From: Flavobacterium sp. | GTDB lineage: Bacteria > Bacteroidota > Bacteroidia > Flavobacteriales > Flavobacteriaceae | NCBI RefSeq assembly: GCF_027482425.1 | Contig: NZ_JAIXWA010000073.1 | Span: forward strand, 1-48,638 | Reading direction: 5' to 3' | DNA length: 48,638 nt | In this document: in pieces, positions 16,196 to 25,288 of the stretch | Layout of the letters: each line of letters opens with the position of its first letter | How positions within the stretch are numbered: position 1 is the stretch's first letter | Position numbers and translations under genes: made by a program | The notes under the pieces: generated by a model | Told to the model about the DNA's origin: nothing | Seen by the model: only the letters and a program-made list of their open reading frames with translations | The model's database searches: none

Positions 16196-16399
16196 TTAAT
16201 GTCTTGGTTTGTTGGTTTGTTTGTTTTGTCGAATGTCGCCCGTGCTTTTATCAAAACCATAGGGGCAATGGCGGCACCCCGATTTGCAACAGTACCCTCG
16301 CTTTAAGTGGTAGCGTTCGGTAAAAACACGAAATCCTTCGGGACTGAGATAAAAATCTTCGCCTTCTTTAAGATTATTCGGGTGGAGAGCGTCATTCAT
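16196..16399 (-). CDS. DUF5522 cysteine-rich small protein
   Basis: A 67-residue protein with the DUF5522 pattern: GEDFYLSPEGFRVFTERYHL, then the cysteine cluster GYCCKSGCRHCPYGF (Cys37, 38, 42, 45). The cluster suggests a metal site, but no function is established. The last 17 residues are polar and poorly conserved in look. The gene ends 4 bp before the hutU start, so both are probably on one transcript. It is divergent from the small gene at 16427, with only 27 bp between starts. Confidence 0.85.
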   Translation of the reverse strand: MNDALHPNNLKEGEDFYLSPEGFRVFTERYHLKRGYCCKSGCRHCPYGFDKSTGDIRQNKQTNKPRH

Positions 16400-16426
16400 A
16401 CCTACAAAATTAACAACTTTGCAGGA

Positions 16427-16759
16427 ATGAAAGTCATCGTTGCCAAATATTTAACGCCTGTTGGATTTCGGGCTCTTACTATTTTTCCTTTTGTCATCAT
16501 ACGTTCAAAAGAAGCCCTTGTGGATCCGCATCTGATCCATCATGAGCGCATACATATACAACAACAACGCGAATTACTTTTTGTATTTTTCTTTGTCTGG
16601 TATGGTCTCGAGTTTTTGGTTCGTTGGATGCTATTGCGCGATCGTATGGCGGCGTATCGTGCCATTTCCTTTGAACGCGAGGCTTATGCAAACGAAAACG
16701 ACCCTCACTATCTCGAGCGAAGGTCGTTATTTTCATTTGTTTCTTATTTTAAAATATAA
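16427..16759 (+). CDS. Small membrane protein with HExxH motif
   Basis: A 110-residue protein starting MKVIVAKYLTPVGFRALTIF. Residues 39-43 are HERIH, a zincin-type HExxH motif, followed by a hydrophobic segment (LLFVFFFVWYGLEFLVRWML, about 50-69). A Tyr/Glu-rich tail FEREAYANENDPHYLERR follows, where a third ligand Glu or His could sit. This layout resembles very short M48/M56-like peptidase relatives common in Bacteroidota, but activity is unproven. I chose the ATG at 16427 because the upstream frame overlaps the divergent DUF5522 gene. It ends inside the last codons of the convergent gene at 16749. Confidence 0.75.
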   Translation: MKVIVAKYLTPVGFRALTIFPFVIIRSKEALVDPHLIHHERIHIQQQRELLFVFFFVWYGLEFLVRWMLLRDRMAAYRAISFEREAYANENDPHYLERRSLFSFVSYFKI

Positions 16760-19700
16760 TTTTTGTAGCGGTAATGATTCCGTTGGCCAATCGCGTTTGT
16801 ACTAACAACGGGGTTTGGTTGCGCGTCAAATTGGGGACTTCAAATTGTGAAGCATTGATTTGATCATATTGACCAATAACACGACCCAACATATCCAAAA
16901 CAGTGACGGAGGCGATCACTTCGCGGGCAGAACTTACTTGTATGGTTTCTTGTGTAACGACAGTCACTTCATCTTCAGCCTCAACGGATTGTTTCAAACC
17001 ATTGTTGTAAATGATAATAAAGCGATTCAAACGCGTTCCAGCCGTCGTAGTGAAGCGGTATGGACTTACTTTTAAATTGTGTACAATGTTCAAATCTTTA
17101 TCGCGGATAAAAATATCTTGATCGTTAAACATTCCATCGACTGCGGCCAAGGCAATATTGTATCGCCCTGAAGCGGGAGCATGGAAACCAACGGGTACTT
17201 CATCCATAGGGTTGAAAGGCAAAGCACGTCCTTGGATTTGATACTTTTCAGTATCGATGAGTGAAAAAATACTCAATGAACCCAAAATCGTTGTGTTGCT
17301 GTCAAAGAAGTTATCTTTTCCGTTGCTGGCACTTTGCACATAGCCCACCAAAGTACGTTCCGATTGTTGGCTACTATTTACGATATCTAGCCAGTAGCGA
17401 TGGCGTTCGAGTTCAACATTTACGGGTGGTTCAATAAATGGATTAACGCGATAAAAATTGCTGTTGTCAAAAGTATTGCTTCGTAACCCATTGTTGAAAG
17501 CTACCGTATCGGTTGTTGCAGGCCCATCAATCATTTGAACAAAGAATCCCTGACCCGCGCCTACAAAATAATCGTCAGAAGCTGCTGGGCAGCAAGACGT
17601 ACCTGTGAAGTTATAGGTCAAATAATCTCCTGGATTATAATTGTAGGTATAAGTATTATAAAATGGACTCGCAATTTGTGATGGTAAGGTGCCATGCGTC
17701 CAAATTTTGATGTTCCCCATGATTTTTAATCGGTTATTGAATAAAAACTGACTTGCGCGAATCGCTGAAGGGTAGGGGTTTCCAACCAAATTCCAGTTGT
17801 CGCTATAATTGGTTATTTCAGTGCCATTTAATCCCGTTTGATAAGCGGTATTCGTATTAGATCCACGCGAAATAACGGTGGTAATACTTCCATTATTAGG
17901 GACACCTGTAAAAGTGTTCACTAAAGTCTGTGGTGTCACATTGCCAAACGAATCAGGGCCGCGAACAATGTATCCTCTACCGGCAGTCATGGTGTTGCCC
18001 ACTGCCATTTCCCAGTTGCCTTGTCCCCCGTTAGTATTGGTAATGGTTGGATTCCAACGCCAAATTAATCCAGAGGTGGTAGGCGCTCCAATGTTACTGG
18101 TGTTAAAACCAGCTACGGGTGATGACCAATACACATAGTCTTGTCGGCGAATGTTGGCATTGCGGGTATAGTTGATAGATCCTGTATTGGCAACATTATT
18201 TATTTGAACCAAACTTGAATTGTTATGAAGGTTAAATTGCCCCCCCGTTTCAACATTAACCCAGTCAGTTACTGTGATTGTATTGGATGCATTTACAGTT
18301 AATGTAGCCCCCGTTTGAATAATTAGATTTCCAGCAAAAGCATGGTATGAACTGCCCGAAATAATAGGATTGTTAGCAGTAATGGGAATAATCACACAAT
18401 CCGTATTGTTAGGAATACTTGTGTTTGGGGTCCAATTATTGGCTTTATTCCAATCGGTATCGACCGAACCATTCCATATTTTACGATTACTGACTGTAAT
18501 GGTAGCATCGTCGGTGACATCCATGATGACCCCATTACAAAACGTATAGCGAATACGAGCGGTATAGGTTGTTGTTTGGTTTGGACAAACATTGAGCGTT
18601 GGGGAGGTTCCTACTACAGACCCGGAAGTACCTGCGCCTTCAAACCAAGTTATGGTAGTGATAGATGGTCCAGCAGGCATAAAACGCCACGCTTCATTGG
18701 TAGTGGTCCAATCAGGATCCAAGGAGTTACGATTGGGGGCAACAGTTCCCACAGTTCCAGTATTATTTTGAATACCAATAACTGCATTACCGCTATTCCA
18801 AGAAGCACAAACCCGTTTTTCTTTAATATATACTTCAATAATATTGGTGTTTTCATACAAAACAATCATTCCGGTATATAATAAGTTATTACAAGTTGGC
18901 CAATACATAGGTACTTCGCTCCATCCGATAATCATAGCACGACATCCGGAAGGCATGGTTACTAATTCCCAACCTACTTCACCACCTATACTTGGGTCGA
19001 TATCGTGATAAGCTCCAAATATCGTATTCAAGAAAAGGGAAGGACTGGGTAAATTAGTGCTAAAAGCAAAGTTATTATACCCTCCAGGTGTATTATTGGT
19101 AGTGTTAAACGAAACAACCCCATTGGATCCAATCAACATTTGGTTATAGGTGTTTCCATAGTAGCAGAAGTTGAAAGGTATAGATACCAAACCAGACCAA
19201 ACATCATCCACGTTAATACTCACCGAATTGGCTAAACAACCAAACTGATAGGGGGGGGCATAAGGAATAGATTGAACGGTATACGATGAGGTATCGCCTA
19301 AATTTTTATAGGTAGCCTCCAAAGTGGTGCAAGTAGAAGTTCCGCAGGATGTGATAGGTGCTGGATCTAATCCGCTTAACCCTAAACCTCCAGCCACATT
19401 GGTGGGACAGCCCGTAGAGACTGTTCCAGTTCCTGTTCCGGGAGTGCAGGCTGTAGTCACACAAATGCTAAAAGTACCTTGTCCAACCCCATTGGCAAAA
19501 CTATAAACTCGAATGTAATAGATTGCCCCTACAGTAAGACCTGTAAGTGTTGTTGTTTCAGTTAAGCTTCCCGTAGTGGCGTTTATACAAGCTAAAGAGG
19601 TTAACCCTAAACATGATCCACTATATACTTGAAGAACGGCATTGGCTAAAGTTCCGGGGGTTACCGTTATCGTGTGGGAAGGTTCATAAGCTTCAAAGGT

Positions 19701-21113
19701 ATACCAAACATCATCATCGGCATTCCCTGCACAGCCAGTAGAAGAAAGTGTTGCTAAGGTTGTAGTACCATTTGTGGATAGTGTACATACAGATGTAGGA
19801 TTTGTATTTAAAGCTATGGCCGTAGAACAACTATCATTAACTGGTGGGCCTGGGGTGGTCACGCAAATCCCAAAAGTACCTGAGTTAAAGTTTCCAAAAG
19901 CCCATAAGCGAATATAAAGTGTTGCACCCGGGGTTTGTCCAGTCAGATTGATGCTTGACATTAATCCGTTGGCGCTAGAATCGTCATCACAAGTTACAAG
20001 GGTCAAAGCGCCACAAGTTCCCGAATATACTGCCATTCCACTATCTGTAATGCCTCCCGTTTGTGTATCTATTGTTAAAATTCCTGAGGCAGGAACAGTC
20101 ACAAGAAACCACACATCACCGCCTGCATAACTTGCACAGCCTGGTGCTGGTGGGCCTACGGAATTAGAAGCGCCAAGGGTTGAGTAAGTTGAGTAAGTAC
20201 AATTCGTTGTAGGGGTAAGTGTTATGGCTCCACTACAATTATCATTGGCGGGAGGTGTCAAACAAGTTCTTGAAATTGTAAATCCGCCAGTTGTAGTTCC
20301 AGTATTCCAATGGGCAATATATACATAATAAACTGTTCCGAGTGTGGTATTAAATGTAAACGTTTCTGTCCCGCCACTTAAACCTGAATCTTGGCAAGTA
20401 ATATTAGTCAAACTTCCACAGGAGCCACTAGCAATCGCCATTTCATGATCAAATCCACTATTGGCAGTTGATGATATAGTAGTGTTTAAACCGTCTCCAA
20501 CAAATGTATACCAAACCCCATTATTACTCATACTACAACCTGTTCCATGATTATTCAAGTTCGTGGTTAGCGCTGTAGAACCTGCTAAATTTGTTGTACC
20601 ACAAGGAAGTGATGTTGCATTACTACAAATGCTGTTTGGCGGAGAAGCATTTACGCACAAGCTAGTTAAAGTCATGTCGTTACTGCTTCCACCAACGTTG
20701 AGAACACGAATAAAGTAGGTTCCGTTATTCAAAGGAGTAGGATGAATCAAAGTCTCTGTTTGAGTACCATTTGTAGTAGTAGTATTGGCACATCGTAATT
20801 GAGTTAAGCTCCCGCAAGCCCCGGTAAGCAATTGAATAGCAATATTTCTATTGTTGCCTTGAGCAACTATGCTTACGATCTGTGGGCCTGATGTAATTGT
20901 AAATTGATACCAGCCCTCTCTTACAATTGTTCCTCCACAGTTATATCCAAGTGTTCCACTATCAATAGTAGAATCTGAAATAGAATGATTAGTAATACAA
21001 GTACCATTTACACTTACATTTGTAGCAGTTGCGCATGTAGTACCTTGTGCATTTGCATTAAACGAACACAGGAAAAGCCAAGTGAAAAAAAAGCAATTGT
21101 AAATTTGTTTCAT
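16749..21113 (-). CDS. Large T9SS-secreted multidomain surface protein
   Basis: About 1454 residues with a signal peptide (MKQIYNCFFFTWLFLCSFNANAQ). The N-terminal half has four repeats of about 130 residues in which Cys-bearing openings such as NDNCSGAITLTP or NDSCSTAIALN precede DVWYTF and end in FxICVTT or FTISRTC. They look like PPC-type beta-sandwich domains. A region around SIPFNFCYYGNTYNQMLIGS suggests a nidogen-like or lectin-like fold. The C-terminal domain (FIRDKDLNIVHNLKVSPYRF, then VTVLDMLGRVIG and QTPLLVQTRLANGIITATKI) resembles the T9SS type C sorting signal described for the chitinase ChiA of Flavobacterium johnsoniae. It is expected at or beyond the cell surface, perhaps as an adhesin. 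I chose the ATG at 21113; an ATG at 21155 would put 14 residues before the signal peptide. Confidence 0.85.
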   Translation of the reverse strand: MKQIYNCFFFTWLFLCSFNANAQGTTCATATNVSVNGTCITNHSISDSTIDSGTLGYNCGGTIVREGWYQFTITSGPQIVSIVAQGNNRNIAIQLLTGACGSLTQLRCANTTTTNGTQTETLIHPTPLNNGTYFIRVLNVGGSSNDMTLTSLCVNASPPNSICSNATSLPCGTTNLAGSTALTTNLNNHGTGCSMSNNGVWYTFVGDGLNTTISSTANSGFDHEMAIASGSCGSLTNITCQDSGLSGGTETFTFNTTLGTVYYVYIAHWNTGTTTGGFTISRTCLTPPANDNCSGAITLTPTTNCTYSTYSTLGASNSVGPPAPGCASYAGGDVWFLVTVPASGILTIDTQTGGITDSGMAVYSGTCGALTLVTCDDDSSANGLMSSINLTGQTPGATLYIRLWAFGNFNSGTFGICVTTPGPPVNDSCSTAIALNTNPTSVCTLSTNGTTTLATLSSTGCAGNADDDVWYTFEAYEPSHTITVTPGTLANAVLQVYSGSCLGLTSLACINATTGSLTETTTLTGLTVGAIYYIRVYSFANGVGQGTFSICVTTACTPGTGTGTVSTGCPTNVAGGLGLSGLDPAPITSCGTSTCTTLEATYKNLGDTSSYTVQSIPYAPPYQFGCLANSVSINVDDVWSGLVSIPFNFCYYGNTYNQMLIGSNGVVSFNTTNNTPGGYNNFAFSTNLPSPSLFLNTIFGAYHDIDPSIGGEVGWELVTMPSGCRAMIIGWSEVPMYWPTCNNLLYTGMIVLYENTNIIEVYIKEKRVCASWNSGNAVIGIQNNTGTVGTVAPNRNSLDPDWTTTNEAWRFMPAGPSITTITWFEGAGTSGSVVGTSPTLNVCPNQTTTYTARIRYTFCNGVIMDVTDDATITVSNRKIWNGSVDTDWNKANNWTPNTSIPNNTDCVIIPITANNPIISGSSYHAFAGNLIIQTGATLTVNASNTITVTDWVNVETGGQFNLHNNSSLVQINNVANTGSINYTRNANIRRQDYVYWSSPVAGFNTSNIGAPTTSGLIWRWNPTITNTNGGQGNWEMAVGNTMTAGRGYIVRGPDSFGNVTPQTLVNTFTGVPNNGSITTVISRGSNTNTAYQTGLNGTEITNYSDNWNLVGNPYPSAIRASQFLFNNRLKIMGNIKIWTHGTLPSQIASPFYNTYTYNYNPGDYLTYNFTGTSCCPAASDDYFVGAGQGFFVQMIDGPATTDTVAFNNGLRSNTFDNSNFYRVNPFIEPPVNVELERHRYWLDIVNSSQQSERTLVGYVQSASNGKDNFFDSNTTILGSLSIFSLIDTEKYQIQGRALPFNPMDEVPVGFHAPASGRYNIALAAVDGMFNDQDIFIRDKDLNIVHNLKVSPYRFTTTAGTRLNRFIIIYNNGLKQSVEAEDEVTVVTQETIQVSSAREVIASVTVLDMLGRVIGQYDQINASQFEVPNLTRNQTPLLVQTRLANGIITATKIIF

Positions 21114-21605
21114 ATAATTGTGTTTTGTGCTTAAACGATTACAAATTTTCTTCAAAAAAATTGGTTTCTATGATAAAATCGACTAACTGTTAGATTTTCT
21201 GTTGAAATGCTATAACTGTGTATTTTCGCACAAATATTACTTTTTTACATACTTACTCTTTTTGAAAAATGTTGATAAACAAATAATAAATAAGTCTTTT
21301 TTTAAGTGTTTTAAAGTTTGTCATTTAAAAAAAAATGTTATTAGTACTATATTTAAAAGCAACTAAACGGAGTTACTTTTCAACGGCATCTCTATTTTTT
21401 CTTTATCTTTATCATAAGATTAGTTTAAACTAATAAAACCTTAATTTTCACTCCTTAATTGGGTATTTTTGAAATCGAAGTAACATAAGGGATGCTGAGA
21501 AAAATAGGGTATTTTGCCTAAAAAGATGCATTTCGTCGATTTTTTTGATATTTACATCGATTATAAGGAGTATATTCTTACATTTACAACATAAACTTTT
21601 TGAAT
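21114..21605. promoter_or_regulatory. Divergent promoter region between two T9SS genes
   Basis: An AT-rich gap of about 490 bp between divergent start codons. There is no gene. A short inverted repeat tcgat...atcga lies at about 21537-21560, and a weak -7-like TACATTTA lies at 21579-21586, 19 bp before the plus-strand ATG. No exact TAnnTTTG was found for either gene. Both promoters should lie here. Confidence 0.5.
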
Positions 21606-23435
21606 ATGAAAAAAATAGTACTATTATTTGTTTTTTTAGTGTCGTCTGCGACCTATGTTAGCGCACAGTTGTATGTGTCTAATAATAGCTATGTTTTCAA
21701 CAAAGGTGCTTTGTTGTTTGCGCGTGGTAATTTGGAGCTTAATGGAGCCAATAGCTTATTATATTTACGAAATGAAGCCCAATTTCTCCAAGGAACTTCC
21801 GGATCTTCAACCAACAGAGGTTTGGGTCGATTATCGGTGTTTCAAGAAGGTACGAGTAATGCCTTTGCCTATAATTATTGGTGTGCTCCTGTAGGTAATG
21901 CTTCAGCTGGTTCGGGTAATGAAAATTTTGGTGTAAGTATGTTAGGTACTCCAATTTCATTAACAACTACTACCCCTGCTACTTTGTCTTCTGCAACATA
22001 CAATGGGGCATCATCTGCGGGTTCTCTCACCATTGCAACCTATTGGATTTGGCGTTTTTTGTCGTCAACAAACTATTCGCAATGGGTACAATCTGCCGCT
22101 ACAACCAATATTGCCCCTGGAGAAGGCTTTACCATGAAAGGGGTTTCAGGGACCGATACTACCAACCCAGGAGAATCCGTTGTAAATAATCCAGGGAATG
22201 CCCAGCGTTATGATTTTAGGGGTAAACCCAATGATGGAACTATAGTAATCAATGTTGGAAATGGAGCCTCAACACTTATGGGGAACCCCTATCCGTCTAC
22301 GATTGACCTCAATTTATTTTTGAACGATCCTGCCAATTCTTCAATAGATGGAACTGCTTTGTTTTGGGAACATGATAAAACGGTCAATTCTCATAATATC
22401 GTTGACTACCGTGGAGGTTATGGCGTGTACAATGGTACCACAAGTGTGTATACCCCAGCTACATTTTATACCTATGATTTAGGAGGTAACCAAGGCTCTG
22501 TTTTCAGTTCTCCCAACAATGTTTATCAGCGTCGCTTTTCTCCTATAGGACAAGGTTTCATGGTGCGTGGTGTAACAAATGGTTCGGTCATCATGCGTAA
22601 TGCACACCGAGTATTTGTTAAAGAAGGTGCCGCCAATTTCTCACAGTTTGAACGCTTGAGCAATGAATCTAATTCAGTAGGAGTTTCCAATTTTGGAAAT
22701 ATTCCCAATGTTGCCGGTATTGATTATACACAGTTGAGTGCCCAACCGACACCTCATTTTACCGTGAATACTTCCTTGGGAGGAAGTGCTGTTCGACAAG
22801 TCGCCTTGTGCTTTTTACCTAATGCGATTGATGGAATTGATCGTGCTGATTCTAAATCTCCAGACGCAACAGCCAACTTACCGATGGATATGTACCTAGT
22901 TTTGGAAAATGAACCTTACGTTCATGCGACTACATCTTTTGATATTAGCAAGCGAATTGATGTTGGATTCAAATGCAATGCTTCGACAACCTTTACCATG
23001 ATGGTTAAAGATGTAGTGAACTTTGATATGGCGGAAGATATTTTTCTCTACGATGCAGAAACAGGATTATATCATGATATCAAGAATCAACCTTTTGCGT
23101 TTACACTTCCGTCAGGGGTAATCAATAATCGTTATCAAATTACGTTTACCGATCAAGCCCTTTCCAATGGTGAATTTAACGGAGGCCGATTGGATATTCT
23201 TCAAAATAATCAAGAACAACTTTTGGTGATCAGTAATCCAACACAATACGATCTTTCCGAAGTTAGCCTCTATGATATGCTTGGAAAAAATGTGTTCACC
23301 AAAAAAGGATTGGGTAGTCAAAATCAATATGAATTTGCTACAGGTTCGCTTTCGGAAGGAATCTACATTGCTCGTATAAAAACCATAGAAGGGCATTCGC
23401 TCAGTAAAAAAGTCGTTATCGAACGTGTTCGCTAA
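21606..23435 (+). CDS. T9SS-secreted surface protein, type A-like sorting domain
   Basis: A protein of 609 residues with a signal peptide (MKKIVLLFVFLVSSATYVSAQ). The body contains segments of the family that precedes T9SS sorting domains: FAYNYWCAPVG, GEGFTMKGV, LMGNPYPSTIDLN and FSPIGQGFMVRG. Very similar phrases occur in the minus-strand neighbour (YVYWSSPV, NLVGNPYPSAIR, GQGFFVQM), so the two are related outside the PPC-like repeats. The C-terminus (SEVSLYDMLGKNVFTKKG, GIYIARIKTIEGHSLSKKVV) fits a type A sorting signal. It is exported and released or attached to the surface by T9SS. The substrate is unknown. I chose the ATG at 21606; a TTG two codons upstream is in frame. A terminator follows at 23441. 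Confidence 0.85.
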   Translation: MKKIVLLFVFLVSSATYVSAQLYVSNNSYVFNKGALLFARGNLELNGANSLLYLRNEAQFLQGTSGSSTNRGLGRLSVFQEGTSNAFAYNYWCAPVGNASAGSGNENFGVSMLGTPISLTTTTPATLSSATYNGASSAGSLTIATYWIWRFLSSTNYSQWVQSAATTNIAPGEGFTMKGVSGTDTTNPGESVVNNPGNAQRYDFRGKPNDGTIVINVGNGASTLMGNPYPSTIDLNLFLNDPANSSIDGTALFWEHDKTVNSHNIVDYRGGYGVYNGTTSVYTPATFYTYDLGGNQGSVFSSPNNVYQRRFSPIGQGFMVRGVTNGSVIMRNAHRVFVKEGAANFSQFERLSNESNSVGVSNFGNIPNVAGIDYTQLSAQPTPHFTVNTSLGGSAVRQVALCFLPNAIDGIDRADSKSPDATANLPMDMYLVLENEPYVHATTSFDISKRIDVGFKCNASTTFTMMVKDVVNFDMAEDIFLYDAETGLYHDIKNQPFAFTLPSGVINNRYQITFTDQALSNGEFNGGRLDILQNNQEQLLVISNPTQYDLSEVSLYDMLGKNVFTKKGLGSQNQYEFATGSLSEGIYIARIKTIEGHSLSKKVVIERVR

Positions 23436-23440
23436 TACCA

Positions 23441-23465
23441 AAGGGGCCTTAAGGCTCCTTTTTTT
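23441..23465 (+). terminator. Intrinsic terminator of the T9SS gene
   Basis: Stem aaggggcc / ggctcctt (8 bp, one G-T pair), loop ttaa, then T7. It lies 5 bp past the stop codon. Confidence 0.85.
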
Positions 23466-23468
23466 ATG

Positions 23469-23476
23469 TACTTTTG
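23469..23476 (+). promoter_or_regulatory. -7 promoter element next to the ACC deaminase-like gene
   Basis: TACTTTTG matches TAnnTTTG. It starts 4 bp after the T-run of the preceding terminator and ends 4 bp before the ATG at 23481. A transcript from it would be leaderless or start inside the first codons. Confidence 0.5.
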
Positions 23477-23480
23477 TAGG

Positions 23481-24374
23481 ATGCAAGCGATTTCTCAAAA
23501 ACTCGATTTACATGAAACAATCTCCGTGACCCTTCGTCGTGAAGACCTTCTGTATCCAGAGATTTCGGGAAATAAATGGAGAAAACTAAAATACAATATC
23601 CAACACATTCTTCAAGCGGGTTTTGAAGGCGTGCTAACTTTCGGTGGCGCTCATTCCAATCATATTGCTGCAACTGCCTATGCTGCAAAAAAGTACGGTT
23701 TTAAAGCGATAGGAATAATCCGAGGTGAAGAACTCCAACAAACCAGTAAGTGGAGTCCCACCCTACAATCGGCACAGCAATGGGGCATGGAGTTGAAGTT
23801 TTTATCGCGGGAAGCTTTTCGTGTTGTAAAATCAAACCTAACTTACTGGAGCGATCGTTATCCCAATTATTTCATTTTACCCGAGGGAGGAACCGGTGAT
23901 TTAGCCATTCAGGGTTGCGCAGAAATTATTTTACCCGAAGACGAACAGTACACTCATATTGTGTGTGCAGTGGGAACGGGAGGAACACTTTCTGGATTGA
24001 GTCAGGGGGCTTTTCCCCATCAAAAAATTTTAGGATTTTCGGCATTAATTGGGGATTTTTTAAGAGAAGATATTCGTAATTTTGCAAAAAAGGATAATTG
24101 GGATTTAATTCAAGCCTATACGTTTGGAGGTTACGCCAAAACAAGTCCTGAATTGATATGTTTTATCAATCAATTTTATCTGAAACATCAAGTGCCTTTG
24201 GATCCAATTTACACGGGTAAAATGATGTATGGTTTAGTTGATTTATTGGCAAACGATTATTTCCCAAAGACATCAAAAATACTAGTCATTCACACGGGAG
24301 GGTTACAAGGTATTCCCGCTATGAATGAAAGGCTCAAACAAAAAAATCAAATTACGCTTCAAATTCATGTATAA
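23481..24374 (+). CDS. 1-aminocyclopropane-1-carboxylate deaminase / D-cysteine desulfhydrase family
   Basis: A 297-residue fold-type II PLP enzyme. The N-terminal SGNKWRKLKYNI (residues 29-40) carries the expected PLP lysine (Lys32 or Lys35). FGGAHSNHIAATAYAA and GTGGTLSGLSQG are the substrate and phosphate-binding loops. It is somewhat shorter than plant-associated ACC deaminases (about 335 aa). D-cysteine desulfhydrase, or another beta-elimination on a D-amino acid, is at least as likely as ACC deamination. Its last codons overlap the next gene by 8 bp, and hemL follows, so the three form one operon. I chose the ATG at 23481; the ATG at 23466 lies in the T-run of the terminator. Confidence 0.85.
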   Translation: MQAISQKLDLHETISVTLRREDLLYPEISGNKWRKLKYNIQHILQAGFEGVLTFGGAHSNHIAATAYAAKKYGFKAIGIIRGEELQQTSKWSPTLQSAQQWGMELKFLSREAFRVVKSNLTYWSDRYPNYFILPEGGTGDLAIQGCAEIILPEDEQYTHIVCAVGTGGTLSGLSQGAFPHQKILGFSALIGDFLREDIRNFAKKDNWDLIQAYTFGGYAKTSPELICFINQFYLKHQVPLDPIYTGKMMYGLVDLLANDYFPKTSKILVIHTGGLQGIPAMNERLKQKNQITLQIHV

Positions 24375-25287
24375 ATTCATCTGTACCTTTGTCGTGTTTT
24401 TAGTTTTAACCGCTTGTGGTTCTTCGCGTCCTGTAGTTCGTACGACCAAGCCGACAGCACAATCCACAAAAACTGATCCGCGAAAAACCAAGAGACCCGT
24501 TGCAACCACTTCACCGACAACTCATTCACCTTCAAAACCGGTTCAAGTCGATCCTACTTCTGCTCCAACTTCGCAAGCGGATAAACCTACAATTGAAGTT
24601 TTAGAAGCCACCACAGCGGTAAAAGTATCGACGGCAATGGTGCTTGAATATATTGAAAAGTATAAGGAGATTGCCAAAAAAGAAATGGTCGATTACGGTA
24701 TCCCTGCAAGTATCACTTTAGGACAAGGAATTTTAGAATCGGGGGCTGGAACGGGACCTCTTAGCGTTCAAGCCAACAATCATTTTGGAATCAAATGCCA
24801 TAAGGAATGGAAAGGAGCTAGTGTAAGTTATGACGATGATGCGGTAGGGGAGTGCTTCCGAAAATACAGCGACCCCTTTGAGTCGTTCAAAGATCATTCG
24901 ATTTTTTTGGTGACACGGGAACGCTATGCTAATTTATTTCGCTTGGATGTTGCCGACTACAAAGGCTGGGCCAAAGGTCTCAAAGCAGCAGGGTATGCCA
25001 CTGATCCAGCATATCCTACCAAGTTAATTGGATTGATTGAACGCTACCAATTGCAGCGTTTTGATGTCGAAGTTCTCGGAACAAGTTCAACAACAAATAC
25101 AATCAGTTCAAGCGCAACACCCCCAATTAAAAGTGAATACACGATTGAAAAACAGCATGTTGTGGTGAAAGGTGACACCTTATATTCCATTTCCAAAAAA
25201 TACAGTATCCCTGTTGAAGTGTTGAAATCAAAAAATAACTTAAAAGATACTGCATTAGCCATCGGTCAAATTTTACGCATAGATTAA
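24367..25287 (+). CDS. Lipoprotein with glucosaminidase and LysM domains
   Basis: A 306-residue protein with a lipoprotein signal ([20 protein letters not shown], lipobox LTAC, Cys17). A Thr/Pro/Lys-rich linker spans about residues 20-80. A GH73-type glucosaminidase domain spans about 90-225 ([20 protein letters not shown] with the catalytic Glu, [22 protein letters not shown]). A C-terminal LysM domain spans about 260-306 ([20 protein letters not shown]). It should cut or remodel peptidoglycan from the membrane side of the periplasm. It overlaps the upstream enzyme gene by 8 bp and ends 1 bp before hemL. I chose the ATG at 24367 because it begins the lipoprotein signal. Confidence 0.9.
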   Translation: MYKFICTFVVFLVLTACGSSRPVVRTTKPTAQSTKTDPRKTKRPVATTSPTTHSPSKPVQVDPTSAPTSQADKPTIEVLEATTAVKVSTAMVLEYIEKYKEIAKKEMVDYGIPASITLGQGILESGAGTGPLSVQANNHFGIKCHKEWKGASVSYDDDAVGECFRKYSDPFESFKDHSIFLVTRERYANLFRLDVADYKGWAKGLKAAGYATDPAYPTKLIGLIERYQLQRFDVEVLGTSSTTNTISSSATPPIKSEYTIEKQHVVVKGDTLYSISKKYSIPVEVLKSKNNLKDTALAIGQILRID

Positions 25288-25288
25288 A

